Shown here: piece after piece, positions 42,416 to 49,835 of the stretch | How positions within the stretch are numbered: the stretch's first letter is position 1 | Layout: each line of letters opens with the position of its first letter | From: Palsa-504 sp963844625 | GTDB taxonomy: Bacteria > Actinomycetota > Actinomycetes > Streptosporangiales > Streptosporangiaceae | DNA length: 64,000 bases | NCBI GenBank assembly: GCA_963844625.1 | Contig: CAWJPF010000026.1 | Span: 291,126 to 355,125, forward strand | Direction of reading: 5' to 3' | Position numbers and translations under genes: made by a program | The notes under the pieces: generated by a model | Database searches by the model: none | What the model was told of the DNA's origin: nothing | What the model saw: only the letters and a program-made list of their open reading frames with translations

Positions 42416-43159
42416 ATGTACGACGCGACGCTGGCCGAGACCGTCACGATCCGCGGTAACGGCGATGACGAGATCGAGGCTTACCTGGCCAGGCCGATGG
42501 CCGAGGGTCCGTTCGGCGGCGTGGTGGTGATCCACCACATGCCCGGCTACGACGAGTGGACCAAGGAAATCGCGCGTACGTTCGCCGTGCACGGCTACAA
42601 CGCGATCATGCCGAACCTGTACCATCGTGACGCTCCGGGCGCCAGCCCCGACGACGCCGCCGCGGCGGCGCGGGCCAAGGGCGGCGTGCCCGACGCGCGC
42701 CTGGTCGGCGACGTGGCCGGGGCCACGGCTTACCTGCGCGGGCTGAGCAACTCCAACGGCAAGGTCGGCGTGATCGGTTATTGCTCAGGCGGCCGGCAGT
42801 CGGTCCTAGCCGCGTGCAGCCTGCCGCTGGACGCGGCCGTCGACTGCTACGGCGCGTTCGTGGTGGGCACCCCGCCGGAGGGCATGCCGCTCAAGGTCGG
42901 CCCCATCAAGCACCTCATCAAGGACCTGTCCTGCCCGCTGCTCGGCCTGTTCGGCGCGGACGATCAGTACCCCTCGCCCGAGCACGTCGCCGAGCTCGAG
43001 CAGGAGCTGAAGGCCCAGGGCAAGACCTATGAGTTCCATTCCTACGAAGGCGCGGGCCACGCCTTCTTCGCCGTCAACCGCACCGCCTACCGCCCCGAAG
43101 CCGCCATGGACGCCTGGAACCACATCTGGACGTGGTTCACCCGTTACCTGGCCGCCTGA
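42416..43159 (+). CDS. Dienelactone hydrolase family protein (copy 1)
   Basis: 247 aa, alpha/beta hydrolase of the DLH family: GVVVIHHMPGYDEWTKEIAR, the nucleophile elbow GYCSGGR with Cys123, the acid region LGLFGADDQYPS, and His in YEGAGHAFFAVNR. Dienelactone hydrolases open the lactone ring in chlorocatechol breakdown, but most family members have other or unknown substrates. A paralogue with the same landmarks lies at 44412-45167, with an aldo/keto reductase between. Start at 42416 behind GAAGGGA. Confidence 0.92.
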   Translation: MYDATLAETVTIRGNGDDEIEAYLARPMAEGPFGGVVVIHHMPGYDEWTKEIARTFAVHGYNAIMPNLYHRDAPGASPDDAAAAARAKGGVPDARLVGDVAGATAYLRGLSNSNGKVGVIGYCSGGRQSVLAACSLPLDAAVDCYGAFVVGTPPEGMPLKVGPIKHLIKDLSCPLLGLFGADDQYPSPEHVAELEQELKAQGKTYEFHSYEGAGHAFFAVNRTAYRPEAAMDAWNHIWTWFTRYLAA

Positions 43160-43163
43160 ACCC

Positions 43164-43213
43164 TGATTGTGGATCATTACTACCCGCCGGCGGGTAGTAA
43201 TGATCCACAATCA
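43164..43213. terminator. Perfect 50-bp palindrome between convergent genes
   Basis: Bases 43164-43188 (TGATTGTGGATCATTACTAC then CCGCC) are followed by their exact reverse complement to 43213. It sits in the 64-bp gap between the DLH gene and the convergent aldo/keto reductase. The 25-bp stem can serve as a bidirectional terminator. The arms are much less GC-rich than the surroundings, which hints at a mobile or dispersed repeat origin. Confidence 0.8.
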
Positions 43214-43223
43214 CGAAAATCGC

Positions 43224-44249
43224 TCAGTGAGCGCTCGAGGCGGCCCAGATGTTGATGCCGGCGTCGACGGCGTCGCGGTCGATGGCGGCTAGTTCGCCGT
43301 CGGTGAACACACTGTGGCCGGCCGCGGCGAGGTTCTCCTCCAGTTGCCTGACGCTGCTGGCGCCGATGAGCACGGACGTCACCCGCGGGTCGCGTAGCGC
43401 CCAGGACAGCGCCATCTGGGCCAGCGCCTGGCCCCGGGACCTGGCGATCTCGGCGAGCTCCCGGACGTGCGCCAGCGTCTGCTCGGAGATCTGGTCCGAG
43501 GACAGCGAGCCGTCCAGGCTCGCCCGGGAGCCAGCGGGCACGCCGTTGAGGTACTTGCCGGTGAGCACGCCCTGCGCCAGCGGCGAGAACGCGATACAGC
43601 CGATGCCCTCGCGCTCGAGCACGTCAAGCAGGCCGCCTTCGATCCACCGGTTCAGCATCGAGTAAGACGGCTGGTGAATCAGCAACGGCGTGCCCATTTG
43701 CCGGAGGATCGACGCTGCCTCCGCGGTCCGTTCGGCCGAATAAGAGGAGATGCCCGCGTACAGCGCCTTGCCTGACCGGACCGCCGAACTCAGCGCGCCC
43801 ATCGTCTCCTCGAGCGGGGTATCGGGGTCGAAGCGGTGGGAGTAGAAGATGTCGACGTACTCCAGGCCCATTCGCTGCAGGGACTGGTCCAGGCTAGCCA
43901 GCAGGTACTTGCGGGAGCCGTGGTCGCCGTACGGACCGGGCCACATGTCGTAGCCGGCCTTGGTGGAGATGATCAGCTCGTCACGGTAGGGGCGCAGGTC
44001 CTCCCGCATGACCCGGCCGAAGTTGATCTCCGCGCTGCCGTACGGCGGCCCGTAGTTGTTGGCCAGGTCGAAGTGCGTGACCCCCAGGTCGAACGCACGT
44101 CGCAGGATCGCCCGCTGGTCCTCGATCGGCTTGCCGTCGCCGAAGTTCTGCCAGAGCCCGAGCGAGATCTCGGGCAGCATGATCCCACTGCGCCCGCTTC
44201 GGCGGTAGGGGAGCTTGCTGTAACGGTCATCGGCTGCTACGTAGGTCAT
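43224..44249 (-). CDS. Aldo/keto reductase (YghZ/MgrA type)
   Basis: 341 aa TIM barrel: PEISLGLWQNFGDGKPIEDQ, FDLANNYGPPYGSAEINFGR with the catalytic Tyr, LIISTKAGYDMWPGPYG with Lys, DIFYSHRFDPDTPLEETMGA with His, and FSPLAQGVLTGKYL plus SVLIGASSVRQLEENLAA. The WPGPYGD segment is characteristic of the L-glyceraldehyde-3-phosphate reductase subgroup. It uses NADPH to reduce aldehydes. It sits between two DLH paralogues and is read convergently with the first; its first codons lie 160 bp from the second. Confidence 0.92.
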   Translation of the reverse strand: MTYVAADDRYSKLPYRRSGRSGIMLPEISLGLWQNFGDGKPIEDQRAILRRAFDLGVTHFDLANNYGPPYGSAEINFGRVMREDLRPYRDELIISTKAGYDMWPGPYGDHGSRKYLLASLDQSLQRMGLEYVDIFYSHRFDPDTPLEETMGALSSAVRSGKALYAGISSYSAERTAEAASILRQMGTPLLIHQPSYSMLNRWIEGGLLDVLEREGIGCIAFSPLAQGVLTGKYLNGVPAGSRASLDGSLSSDQISEQTLAHVRELAEIARSRGQALAQMALSWALRDPRVTSVLIGASSVRQLEENLAAAGHSVFTDGELAAIDRDAVDAGINIWAASSAH

Positions 44250-44411
44250 GTCAGAAGTCTGTCACTAGTGCCCTTCGCTGGCGCCCGTCGTGGTCAGCTT
44301 GCCTCGGCTCGCTGCTTGAGAGCTTCCGCCCCTCTCAGCCAGCGGTTACGGCGAGCCTGTTATAACGGTCATCGGCAGTAATACAAGACGACGGCGATGA
44401 GAGGACGGGCG

Positions 44412-45167
44412 ATGTACGACGCGATGCTGGCCGAAAGCGTGACGATCACCGGGCACGGCGGTGACGAGATCGAGGCGTACGCGGCCCGGACACTGCAAGC
44501 CGCACCCCCCGACGGCGTTGGCGGCGTGGTGGTCATCCATCACCTGCCCGGTTACGACCGGCAGACCGCGGAGTTCACCCGGGCGTTCGCGGCGGGCGGG
44601 CTCAACGCGGTAATGCCGAACCTGTACCACCGTGAGGCGCCCGGCGCGGCCCCGGACGACGCCATGGCGGCCGCCCGGGCCTCGGGCGCGATCCCGATCT
44701 CTGACGAACGGATCGTGGGCGAAGTGGCAGGCGCGGCGGCTTACCTGCGCGGGCTGAGTAACTCCAACGGCAAGGTCGGCGTGATCGGCCACTGCTCGGG
44801 CGGACGCCAGGCGTTCCTCGCCGCGGTCAGCCTGCCCCTCGACGCCGCCGTGGACTGCTACGGCGGCTTCGTCGTCGAGACGCCGCCCGAAGGGCATCCG
44901 CTGCACGGCTCCCCGCCCCTGGTCAGCCGGGCCGGGGATCTGTCCTGCCCGCTGCTCGGCCTGTTCGGCGCGGAAGACCAGCATCCGTCGCCTGAGCACG
45001 TCGCCGAGCTCGAAGAGGCGCTCAAGGCGCACGGGAAGACGTATGAGTTCCACTCATACGAGGGAGCCGGACATGCCTTCATGCAGGTAGACCGCCCCAG
45101 CTACCGGCCCGAGGCCGCCGTGGACGCGTGGCAGCGCATCTGGGCCTGGTTCGGCCGTTACCTGTAA
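44412..45167 (+). CDS. Dienelactone hydrolase family protein (copy 2)
   Basis: 251 aa from ATG 44412 (GAGAGGA upstream). It has the same organisation as copy 1: GVVVIHHLPGYDRQTAEFTR, GHCSGGR with Cys128, LGLFGAEDQHPSPEHVAELE, and SYEGAGHAFMQVDRPSYRPE. The nucleophile neighbour is GHC rather than GYC. The two copies are similar along their whole length, so they arose by gene duplication; the aldo/keto reductase may be inserted between them or part of the duplicated block. Confidence 0.92.
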   Translation: MYDAMLAESVTITGHGGDEIEAYAARTLQAAPPDGVGGVVVIHHLPGYDRQTAEFTRAFAAGGLNAVMPNLYHREAPGAAPDDAMAAARASGAIPISDERIVGEVAGAAAYLRGLSNSNGKVGVIGHCSGGRQAFLAAVSLPLDAAVDCYGGFVVETPPEGHPLHGSPPLVSRAGDLSCPLLGLFGAEDQHPSPEHVAELEEALKAHGKTYEFHSYEGAGHAFMQVDRPSYRPEAAVDAWQRIWAWFGRYL

Positions 45168-45194
45168 TCGTCGCTGGTCTGAGAGGATTCGGTT

Positions 45195-45458
45195 ATGTGC
45201 ACTTACCTGACGGAGAAGGTCTCGATCAGCGGCAGCGGCAAGGGCCCGTCCGGATGGTTCCGGGTGACCGACGCGAGCGTGTATTTCGACCATCCGGTGC
45301 ACGCCCAGGCTGAGCACACGCTCAACATCGACTTCCTCGCTCCCGGCGCCGGGCCGTCGGCGCGGGTGGCGGTCGAGCTCACCGCGGAGTCGGCGCGGGC
45401 CCTGGCGAAGGCAATCCAGTCCACCCTGGACTCCGCCCCTCCCGGCCTGATTACCTAG
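45195..45458 (+). CDS. DUF6295-family small protein
   Basis: 87 aa. MCTYLTEKVSISGSGKG, GWFRVTDASVYFDHPVHA, AEHTLNIDFLAPG and ARVAVELTAESARALAKAI are the conserved blocks of this small actinobacterial family. Function unknown. It follows DLH copy 2 by 27 bp in the same direction, and family members are frequently encoded beside DLH-like hydrolases (from memory), so they may work together. Confidence 0.85.
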   Translation: MCTYLTEKVSISGSGKGPSGWFRVTDASVYFDHPVHAQAEHTLNIDFLAPGAGPSARVAVELTAESARALAKAIQSTLDSAPPGLIT

Positions 45459-45576
45459 CACCACCGCGCCCGGACCGCCCGCCCAGACCCGGAACCCACG
45501 GAATGTCGGTGCCTCGTGTCACTATGCATGTGGGCCCCCGCGGCGGGCGGCCCCAGCCAGGATGGAGGCGGCAGCG

Positions 45577-46845
45577 ATGCGGTTCATGGTCGAGCGAGAC
45601 ACCCTGGCGGAGGCGGTCGCCTGGGTCGCGCGCTCGCTGCCGTCGCGGCCGGTGCTGCCGATTCTCTCTGGGCTGCTGCTCGAGGCGGACTCCGGCGGCC
45701 TGACCCTGTCCTGCTTCGACTACGAGGTATCGGCCCGGATCCGGGTCGACGCCGAGGTCGCAGCTCCGGGCACGGCGCTGGTCCCCGGCCGGCTGCTCGC
45801 CGAGATCACCCGGAGCCTGCCGCCGCTGGAGGTCGAATTCGACTACGGCGCGGATGACGTCACCCTGACCTGCGGCCCGGCGTCTTTCACGCTAGTCACG
45901 CTGCCGGTCAAGGAGTACCCTCGGCTGCCCGAGCTGCCCCGGCTGGCCGGCACCGTCGACGGCGGCGCGCTCGCCACGGCGATCGGCCAGGTGGTACCCG
46001 CGGCCAGCCGCGATGACACGCTGCCGGTCATTACCGGGGTGAACGTCGAGATCGAGGGCGACGTCGTCAAGCTCGTGGCGACCGACAGGTACCGGCTGGC
46101 CGTGCGGGAACTCGGCTGGAGTCCCACCCAGCCCGGGACGCGGGGCACGCTCCTCGTCCCGGCCAAGACGCTGGCCGATGCCGCGCGGATGATGTCACCG
46201 GGTATTCCTGTCCGGGTCATGATGGACGGCGAGCAGGGCGCCGGGGGCGCCTGGACCGCCGATGCGAAGTCCGGGGACTCGCTACGGGCGGCCGATGCGA
46301 TGATCGGATTCGAGTCGCGCGGGCGCCGGCTGACCACGCGCCTGATCGCGGGGGAGTACATCAAGTACTCCTCGAGGTTCCCCGAGGATTTCGGCAGCCG
46401 CGCCGACATGCCAGCCATCCCGCTCGCCGAGGCGGTCAAGCGGGTGGCCCTGGTCGCCGAGCGCGGCAGCTCGGTGCGGCTGTCGTTCGGGAACGGGAAA
46501 GTCACCATCGAAGCCGGCACCGAGGGGCAGGCGCGGGCCAGGGAAACGGTCCCCGCCGACTTCTCCGGTCAGGAAACCGCGATCGCGTTCAGCCCGCACT
46601 ACCTGATGGACGGCCTCAGCGCCGCCCTGACCGCCGCCACCGGAACCGCACCCGCCCAGGAGAAACCGCAGAACGGATCCCACCCGGACGCAGCGCCAGC
46701 AGCAGCAGACGAGGCGCGCATCCGGTTGCAGTTCACCAGCCCGACGAAGCCGGCCTTGATCACCGGCAGCGCCGGGCCCGGTGACGAATCGGCTCCGGAC
46801 TACCGCTACCTGGTCGTCCCGCTGCGCGTCCTGGCCGGCGTCTGA
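45577..46845 (+). CDS. dnaN: DNA polymerase III beta subunit (sliding clamp) paralogue
   Basis: 422 aa from ATG 45577, chosen because GGAGG lies 8 nt before it. Three clamp domains: MRFMVERDTLAEAVAWVARS, LPSRPVLPILSGLLLEA; DDTLPVITGVNVEIEGDVVK, LVATDRYRLAVREL; and RLIAGEYIKYSSRFPEDFGS. The C-terminus YRYLVVPLRVLAGV corresponds to the clamp's hydrophobic pocket strand. A Pro/Ala-rich insert (about residues 360-385, APAQEKPQNGSHPDAAPAA) splits the third domain. The main dnaN normally lies beside dnaA and recF; none are here, so this is a second clamp, perhaps for a specific polymerase or repair role. Confidence 0.92.
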   Translation: MRFMVERDTLAEAVAWVARSLPSRPVLPILSGLLLEADSGGLTLSCFDYEVSARIRVDAEVAAPGTALVPGRLLAEITRSLPPLEVEFDYGADDVTLTCGPASFTLVTLPVKEYPRLPELPRLAGTVDGGALATAIGQVVPAASRDDTLPVITGVNVEIEGDVVKLVATDRYRLAVRELGWSPTQPGTRGTLLVPAKTLADAARMMSPGIPVRVMMDGEQGAGGAWTADAKSGDSLRAADAMIGFESRGRRLTTRLIAGEYIKYSSRFPEDFGSRADMPAIPLAEAVKRVALVAERGSSVRLSFGNGKVTIEAGTEGQARARETVPADFSGQETAIAFSPHYLMDGLSAALTAATGTAPAQEKPQNGSHPDAAPAAADEARIRLQFTSPTKPALITGSAGPGDESAPDYRYLVVPLRVLAGV

Positions 46846-46867
46846 CCCGCGGCCCCGGTCAGCCCCG

Positions 46868-47380
46868 TCAGCCCCCGGAGCGGAAGCCCCCGCCGCCGCC
46901 GAAGCCCCCGGAACCGTTACCGAAGTCCCCTGTGCCCGGGAAATGCGGGTACTGGCTTACATAGGCGTGCCGGGACATCCAGGCCATGATCAGGATCCAG
47001 GTGGCCAGCGCGAACAGCAGCAGGGCGAAGACGAGAAAACGACCCGCCTCCGGCGCGGGGGCCGCAGCGGCCGATTCGACCCGAGCGGCTCTGGGCGGCC
47101 GGGGGAGATCAGCCACCACGCGATCAATATGGCCTTGTGTCTTTGCGGTGAGAGCCGCGTCGATCCGGTCGGTCAGCTCGTCAAAAGTCAGCCGTCCCGC
47201 CACGAAGTGCTCACGCAGCTGGGCCATCGTGGCGTCGCGTTCGGCGTCGCCGATCCTGACGTCGTAGTCGTACCGGGTCCGGCCGGGCACGCGCCATCCA
47301 GGTACTAGCTGTTCGCGCGGCTGGTCCGCGTCAGGATCCTCGTTCACCATTCCGGTTCGGACATCATATCGCCTTGTCAT
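46868..47380 (-). CDS. DUF1707 membrane protein
   Basis: 170 aa. The DUF1707 domain (RIGDAERDATMAQLREHFVA, GRLTFDELTDRIDAALTAKT) covers about residues 41-85. A membrane segment (FLVFALLLFALATWILIMAW) follows and then a Gly/Phe-rich tail (GGFGGGGGFRSGG). Such proteins are abundant in actinomycetes; a role in cell envelope or DNA-binding regulation is speculated for the family but not established. It is followed on the same strand by a second DUF1707 gene. Confidence 0.88.
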   Translation of the reverse strand: MTRRYDVRTGMVNEDPDADQPREQLVPGWRVPGRTRYDYDVRIGDAERDATMAQLREHFVAGRLTFDELTDRIDAALTAKTQGHIDRVVADLPRPPRAARVESAAAAPAPEAGRFLVFALLLFALATWILIMAWMSRHAYVSQYPHFPGTGDFGNGSGGFGGGGGFRSGG

Positions 47381-47468
47381 CGGCTCCCAGGATTCGCCAG
47401 GCCGACTACCTCACCCCTCAACGATAAGTCGGCCGGCCCCGGCACGGAAGCCGCAGGGGCGAGAATCA

Positions 47469-47987
47469 CTAGCGGCGAGGTCCCCGCGGCCCACGCGGCC
47501 CGCGTGTGCTGCGCCGCCGCCCGAACCCGAACAGCCTCCTGAACAGCGCCAGCGCCGCGATGAACAGGACGATCGCGATCGGCCGCTCTCCGCCACCGAG
47601 GCCGAACAGGGAGACCGCACTGAGAATGACGAAGACCCACACCAGCCCCATCAGCGGCGCGAACGCGGCAAACGGCCCGCGTGGTCCCCGGGCTCCCTGG
47701 CCGCCTTGGCCATCGCTGTAGTCCCAGTTGGACCGCGTCGCCATCGGCCCGGGCCGGGCCGGTCCCGGCCAGCCGGGACCGCCCACTCCCGCACCTGGCT
47801 GCGTGGCGTATGGAAGGTCGCGCATCACGGTGTTCAGGTCAGCCCCGGTCTTCGCCGCGAACGTCTGATCCAGGCGCTCGTTCAGCTCATCAAGAGTCAG
47901 CCGGCCGTCCGCGTAGTGCTCACGCAGCTGGGCGGCGATGTTCTCCCGATCGGCGTCCCCGACCCGCACGTTATATCCCGTAGCCAT
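47469..47987 (-). CDS. DUF1707 membrane protein with basic C-terminus
   Basis: 172 aa from ATG 47987 (GGAGG ahead of it). DUF1707: NVRVGDADRENIAAQLREHY, ADGRLTLDELNERLDQTFAA at about 5-44. A Gly/Pro linker leads to two short hydrophobic segments (FAPLMGLVWVFVILSAVSLF and PIAIVLFIAALALFRRLF) and a basic end RRRSTRGPRGPRGPRR. It is a paralogue of the neighbouring 46868 gene with a shared DUF1707 core. The tandem pair may be co-expressed. Confidence 0.88.
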   Translation of the reverse strand: MATGYNVRVGDADRENIAAQLREHYADGRLTLDELNERLDQTFAAKTGADLNTVMRDLPYATQPGAGVGGPGWPGPARPGPMATRSNWDYSDGQGGQGARGPRGPFAAFAPLMGLVWVFVILSAVSLFGLGGGERPIAIVLFIAALALFRRLFGFGRRRSTRGPRGPRGPRR

Positions 47988-49776
47988 CGTGCCTCCGTAG
48001 CAAGAACGGGGAATCCCCGAGTGCTCTCCACGATATATCGCGAGGCATCGGACGGCAAGCCGGACCCCCAATCAAAGGAAAGCCAGAACGCCCGGCCAGT
48101 ATCACCAAGGCCCAGTCGGCCTCCGACATGTTACCGGCCGTGTGCTCGCGCGCGGCCGGAGAACACGGGGATGGTGGCAGAGGGGGACCATGATGAGCCG
48201 GTCGCTGACTCAAGTAAGGCCTGATACCGCTCAGATCAGGCTTGACCGAGGTCAAGGGGGGATGACCCCCGCCAGAATCGGGGAGATAAGACCGCGGGAG
48301 ATGGATGCTGACGCCATGGGAGCGGCCGCGCTCGCCTCCTACGGTGAACGCATAATCGAGGTTCCGGTATGGCACCAGGGGGTGCCGCGAGCTCGGTGGC
48401 GTCAGGGGGTGCCGCGGGCTTGGTGGCGTCAGGGGGTGCCGCGGGCTTGGTGGCGTCAGGGGGCGCCGCGCGCCTCGTTCCGGCAGCGGGCGCAGACCTG
48501 GCGGGCACGCAACTGGCGCCGGGCGGTGCTGGCGTGGTTTGTGACCGCCCTGGCCATCATGGCCATGGCGGCCGAGCCGAGCACGGACTTCCCCAGGGCG
48601 CAGGCCCGTTCCGTGCCCGCCGTCGGCGTGGTCCTGCGCGTCACCGAGGTCCTGACCCTGGCCGGTGTGCCCGTGCTGCTCATCGCCCTCCCCTAAGATC
48701 CGGCGCCCTGGATCCGGCGTCCTGAGATGCGGCGTCCTGAGATCCGGCGCTTCCAGTTCGGCGACGGCGAGGGCGTCTCCGACGGGGGTACGACGGTAGA
48801 GCACGGAGCGTCCGGAGCGGGCCCGGGTTATCAGCCCGGCCTCGCGCAGCACGGCCAGGTGATCTCCGGTGCCGCCGAGCGATTGCCCCAGGGTCGCGGC
48901 CAGTTGACTGGTGCTGGCCGGTTCCTCGAGCGCGAGCAGGATCGCGGCGCGGGAGGCACCGAGCAGTCGGCCCAGCGCGCCGGCGTCCGCCCCGCCGGCG
49001 TCCGCCCCGCCGGCATTCACCCGGCCGGGGTGCTCCCAGAGGGCGGCGACGCCACGGGCGGGATAGATGAGCGCCGGCGGCCACGGCGGGTCGAGGGTCA
49101 GCGCGAGCCTCGGCCAGACGAAGACCGAGGGAACGAACAGCAGGCCCCGCCCGGCCAGGTCGGCCTCTTCATCGCCGGGCCAGCGGCTGAGCTCGATACG
49201 ACCATGGCGCCAGCTCAGGTTCGCATGCAGATCGGTCAGCGCGGCGGCCCATCCCCGAGTGGCGAGCTGGCCGGCGCGGTACACCACGTCTCGCTCGAGG
49301 ATGGCCCGCAACGTGCGCCATTCGGGTTCGAGCAGGACCTGCCAGGCGGCGGCCAGGACGTCAGCGGCGTATATGGCCACCTGGTCGCTGGTCAGGATCT
49401 GCTCAATCCTCGGATCAACTGGCGGCTGCCGCCGCAGCGCCTCGGCGACTTCCCGGTGCGCCTGGTCCGGGGATGTCGACCGGACCTGGGCGAGCAGGTC
49501 GCCGATCGTGGTGGACAGGCCAGCCGGGACGGGGGCCAGGAAGTCGGCCCCCCATCCTGGCGGATGCAGGGCCAAAATCACCTCGATATCCGTCTCGCGC
49601 GCCAGCGCCAGGTAACGGTCGCGCGCCCGGGCCAGCCAGGGACGGAGCACCGGTACGCCGCGCCGGGCCGGGTCGCCCGCCAGGAGACGCAGCGCATGGC
49701 TCAGCTCCCACAGCGGTGACAGCGCGAACCGGGTCATGGTCAGGTCCTCGTGGCGCACCTCGATCCGCAACGCCAT
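47971..49776 (-). CDS. DUF5937 / ArsR-type HTH regulator with runaway C-terminus
   Basis: The functional part is about residues 1-350: MTRFALSPLWELSHALRLLA at the N-terminus (DUF5937-type), a long helical middle, and near 270-330 an ArsR-like winged HTH (LLGASRAAILLALEEPASTS, QLAATLGQSLGGTGDHLAVL, REAGLITRARSGRSVLYRRT). Family members have about 330-370 aa. Here the frame runs on for about 240 residues of Pro/His/Arg-rich sequence antisense to the plus-strand membrane-protein gene. A 14-bp unit in the 15-bp repeat at 48697-48755 explains it: with a full unit, the frame would stop at 48680-48682, giving about 365 aa. So the real product may be shorter, and the extended end is either an assembly artefact or a recent slippage mutation. 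Confidence 0.7.
   Translation of the reverse strand: MALRIEVRHEDLTMTRFALSPLWELSHALRLLAGDPARRGVPVLRPWLARARDRYLALARETDIEVILALHPPGWGADFLAPVPAGLSTTIGDLLAQVRSTSPDQAHREVAEALRRQPPVDPRIEQILTSDQVAIYAADVLAAAWQVLLEPEWRTLRAILERDVVYRAGQLATRGWAAALTDLHANLSWRHGRIELSRWPGDEEADLAGRGLLFVPSVFVWPRLALTLDPPWPPALIYPARGVAALWEHPGRVNAGGADAGGADAGALGRLLGASRAAILLALEEPASTSQLAATLGQSLGGTGDHLAVLREAGLITRARSGRSVLYRRTPVGDALAVAELEAPDLRTPHLRTPDPGRRILGEGDEQHGHTGQGQDLGDAQDHADGGHGTGLRPGEVRARLGRHGHDGQGGHKPRQHRPAPVACPPGLRPLPERGARRPLTPPSPRHPLTPPSPRHPLTPPSSRHPLVPYRNLDYAFTVGGERGRSHGVSIHLPRSYLPDSGGGHPPLTSVKPDLSGIRPYLSQRPAHHGPPLPPSPCSPAAREHTAGNMSEADWALVILAGRSGFPLIGGPACRPMPRDISWRALGDSPFLLRRHDGYGI
48193..48696 (+). CDS. Hypothetical membrane protein with repeat-containing N-terminus
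   Basis: 167 aa from ATG 48193 (ATG 48190 is also in frame; AGGGGG upstream). The middle contains tandem copies of a nine-residue unit (WRQGVPRAW-type), from the 27-bp minisatellite. The C-terminal third has RAVLAWFVTALAIMAMA and VLRVTEVLTLAGVPVLLIAL, two likely membrane helices, with very high GC at third positions, so this strand looks genuinely coding. No family recognised. It overlaps, antisense, the extended reading of the DUF5937/ArsR gene. Confidence 0.55.
   Translation: MSRSLTQVRPDTAQIRLDRGQGGMTPARIGEIRPREMDADAMGAAALASYGERIIEVPVWHQGVPRARWRQGVPRAWWRQGVPRAWWRQGAPRASFRQRAQTWRARNWRRAVLAWFVTALAIMAMAAEPSTDFPRAQARSVPAVGVVLRVTEVLTLAGVPVLLIALP
48371..48478. repeat. 27-bp minisatellite, four units
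   Basis: Four 27-bp units at 48371-48397, 48398-48424, 48425-48451 and 48452-48478. The middle two are identical (GGCGTCAGGGGGTGCCGCGG plus GCTTGGT); the outer two differ at several positions. The length is a multiple of three, so copy changes preserve the frame of the membrane-protein gene on the plus strand. Confidence 0.95.
48697..48755. repeat. 15-bp tandem repeat with one 14-bp unit at the 3' end of a regulator gene
   Basis: Units GATCCGGCGTCCTGA and close variants at 48711-48725, 48726-48740 and 48741-48755, preceded by a 14-bp unit at 48697-48710 (GATCCGGCGCCCTG). On the minus strand this encodes the end of the DUF5937/ArsR regulator. The short unit shifts the frame so that a stop at 48680-48682 is skipped. 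Confidence 0.85.
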
Positions 49777-49835
49777 GGCTCACCAGCTTTCGTCCTGTGG
49801 CGAAAGAGTACGCCTCGCGAGGCCCGGCTCCCACC

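Noticed and set aside
48236..48508. Pro/Ala-rich repeat protein on the minus strand
   Set aside because: Antisense reading of the 27-bp repeats; the plus-strand frame has better codon bias and membrane helices.
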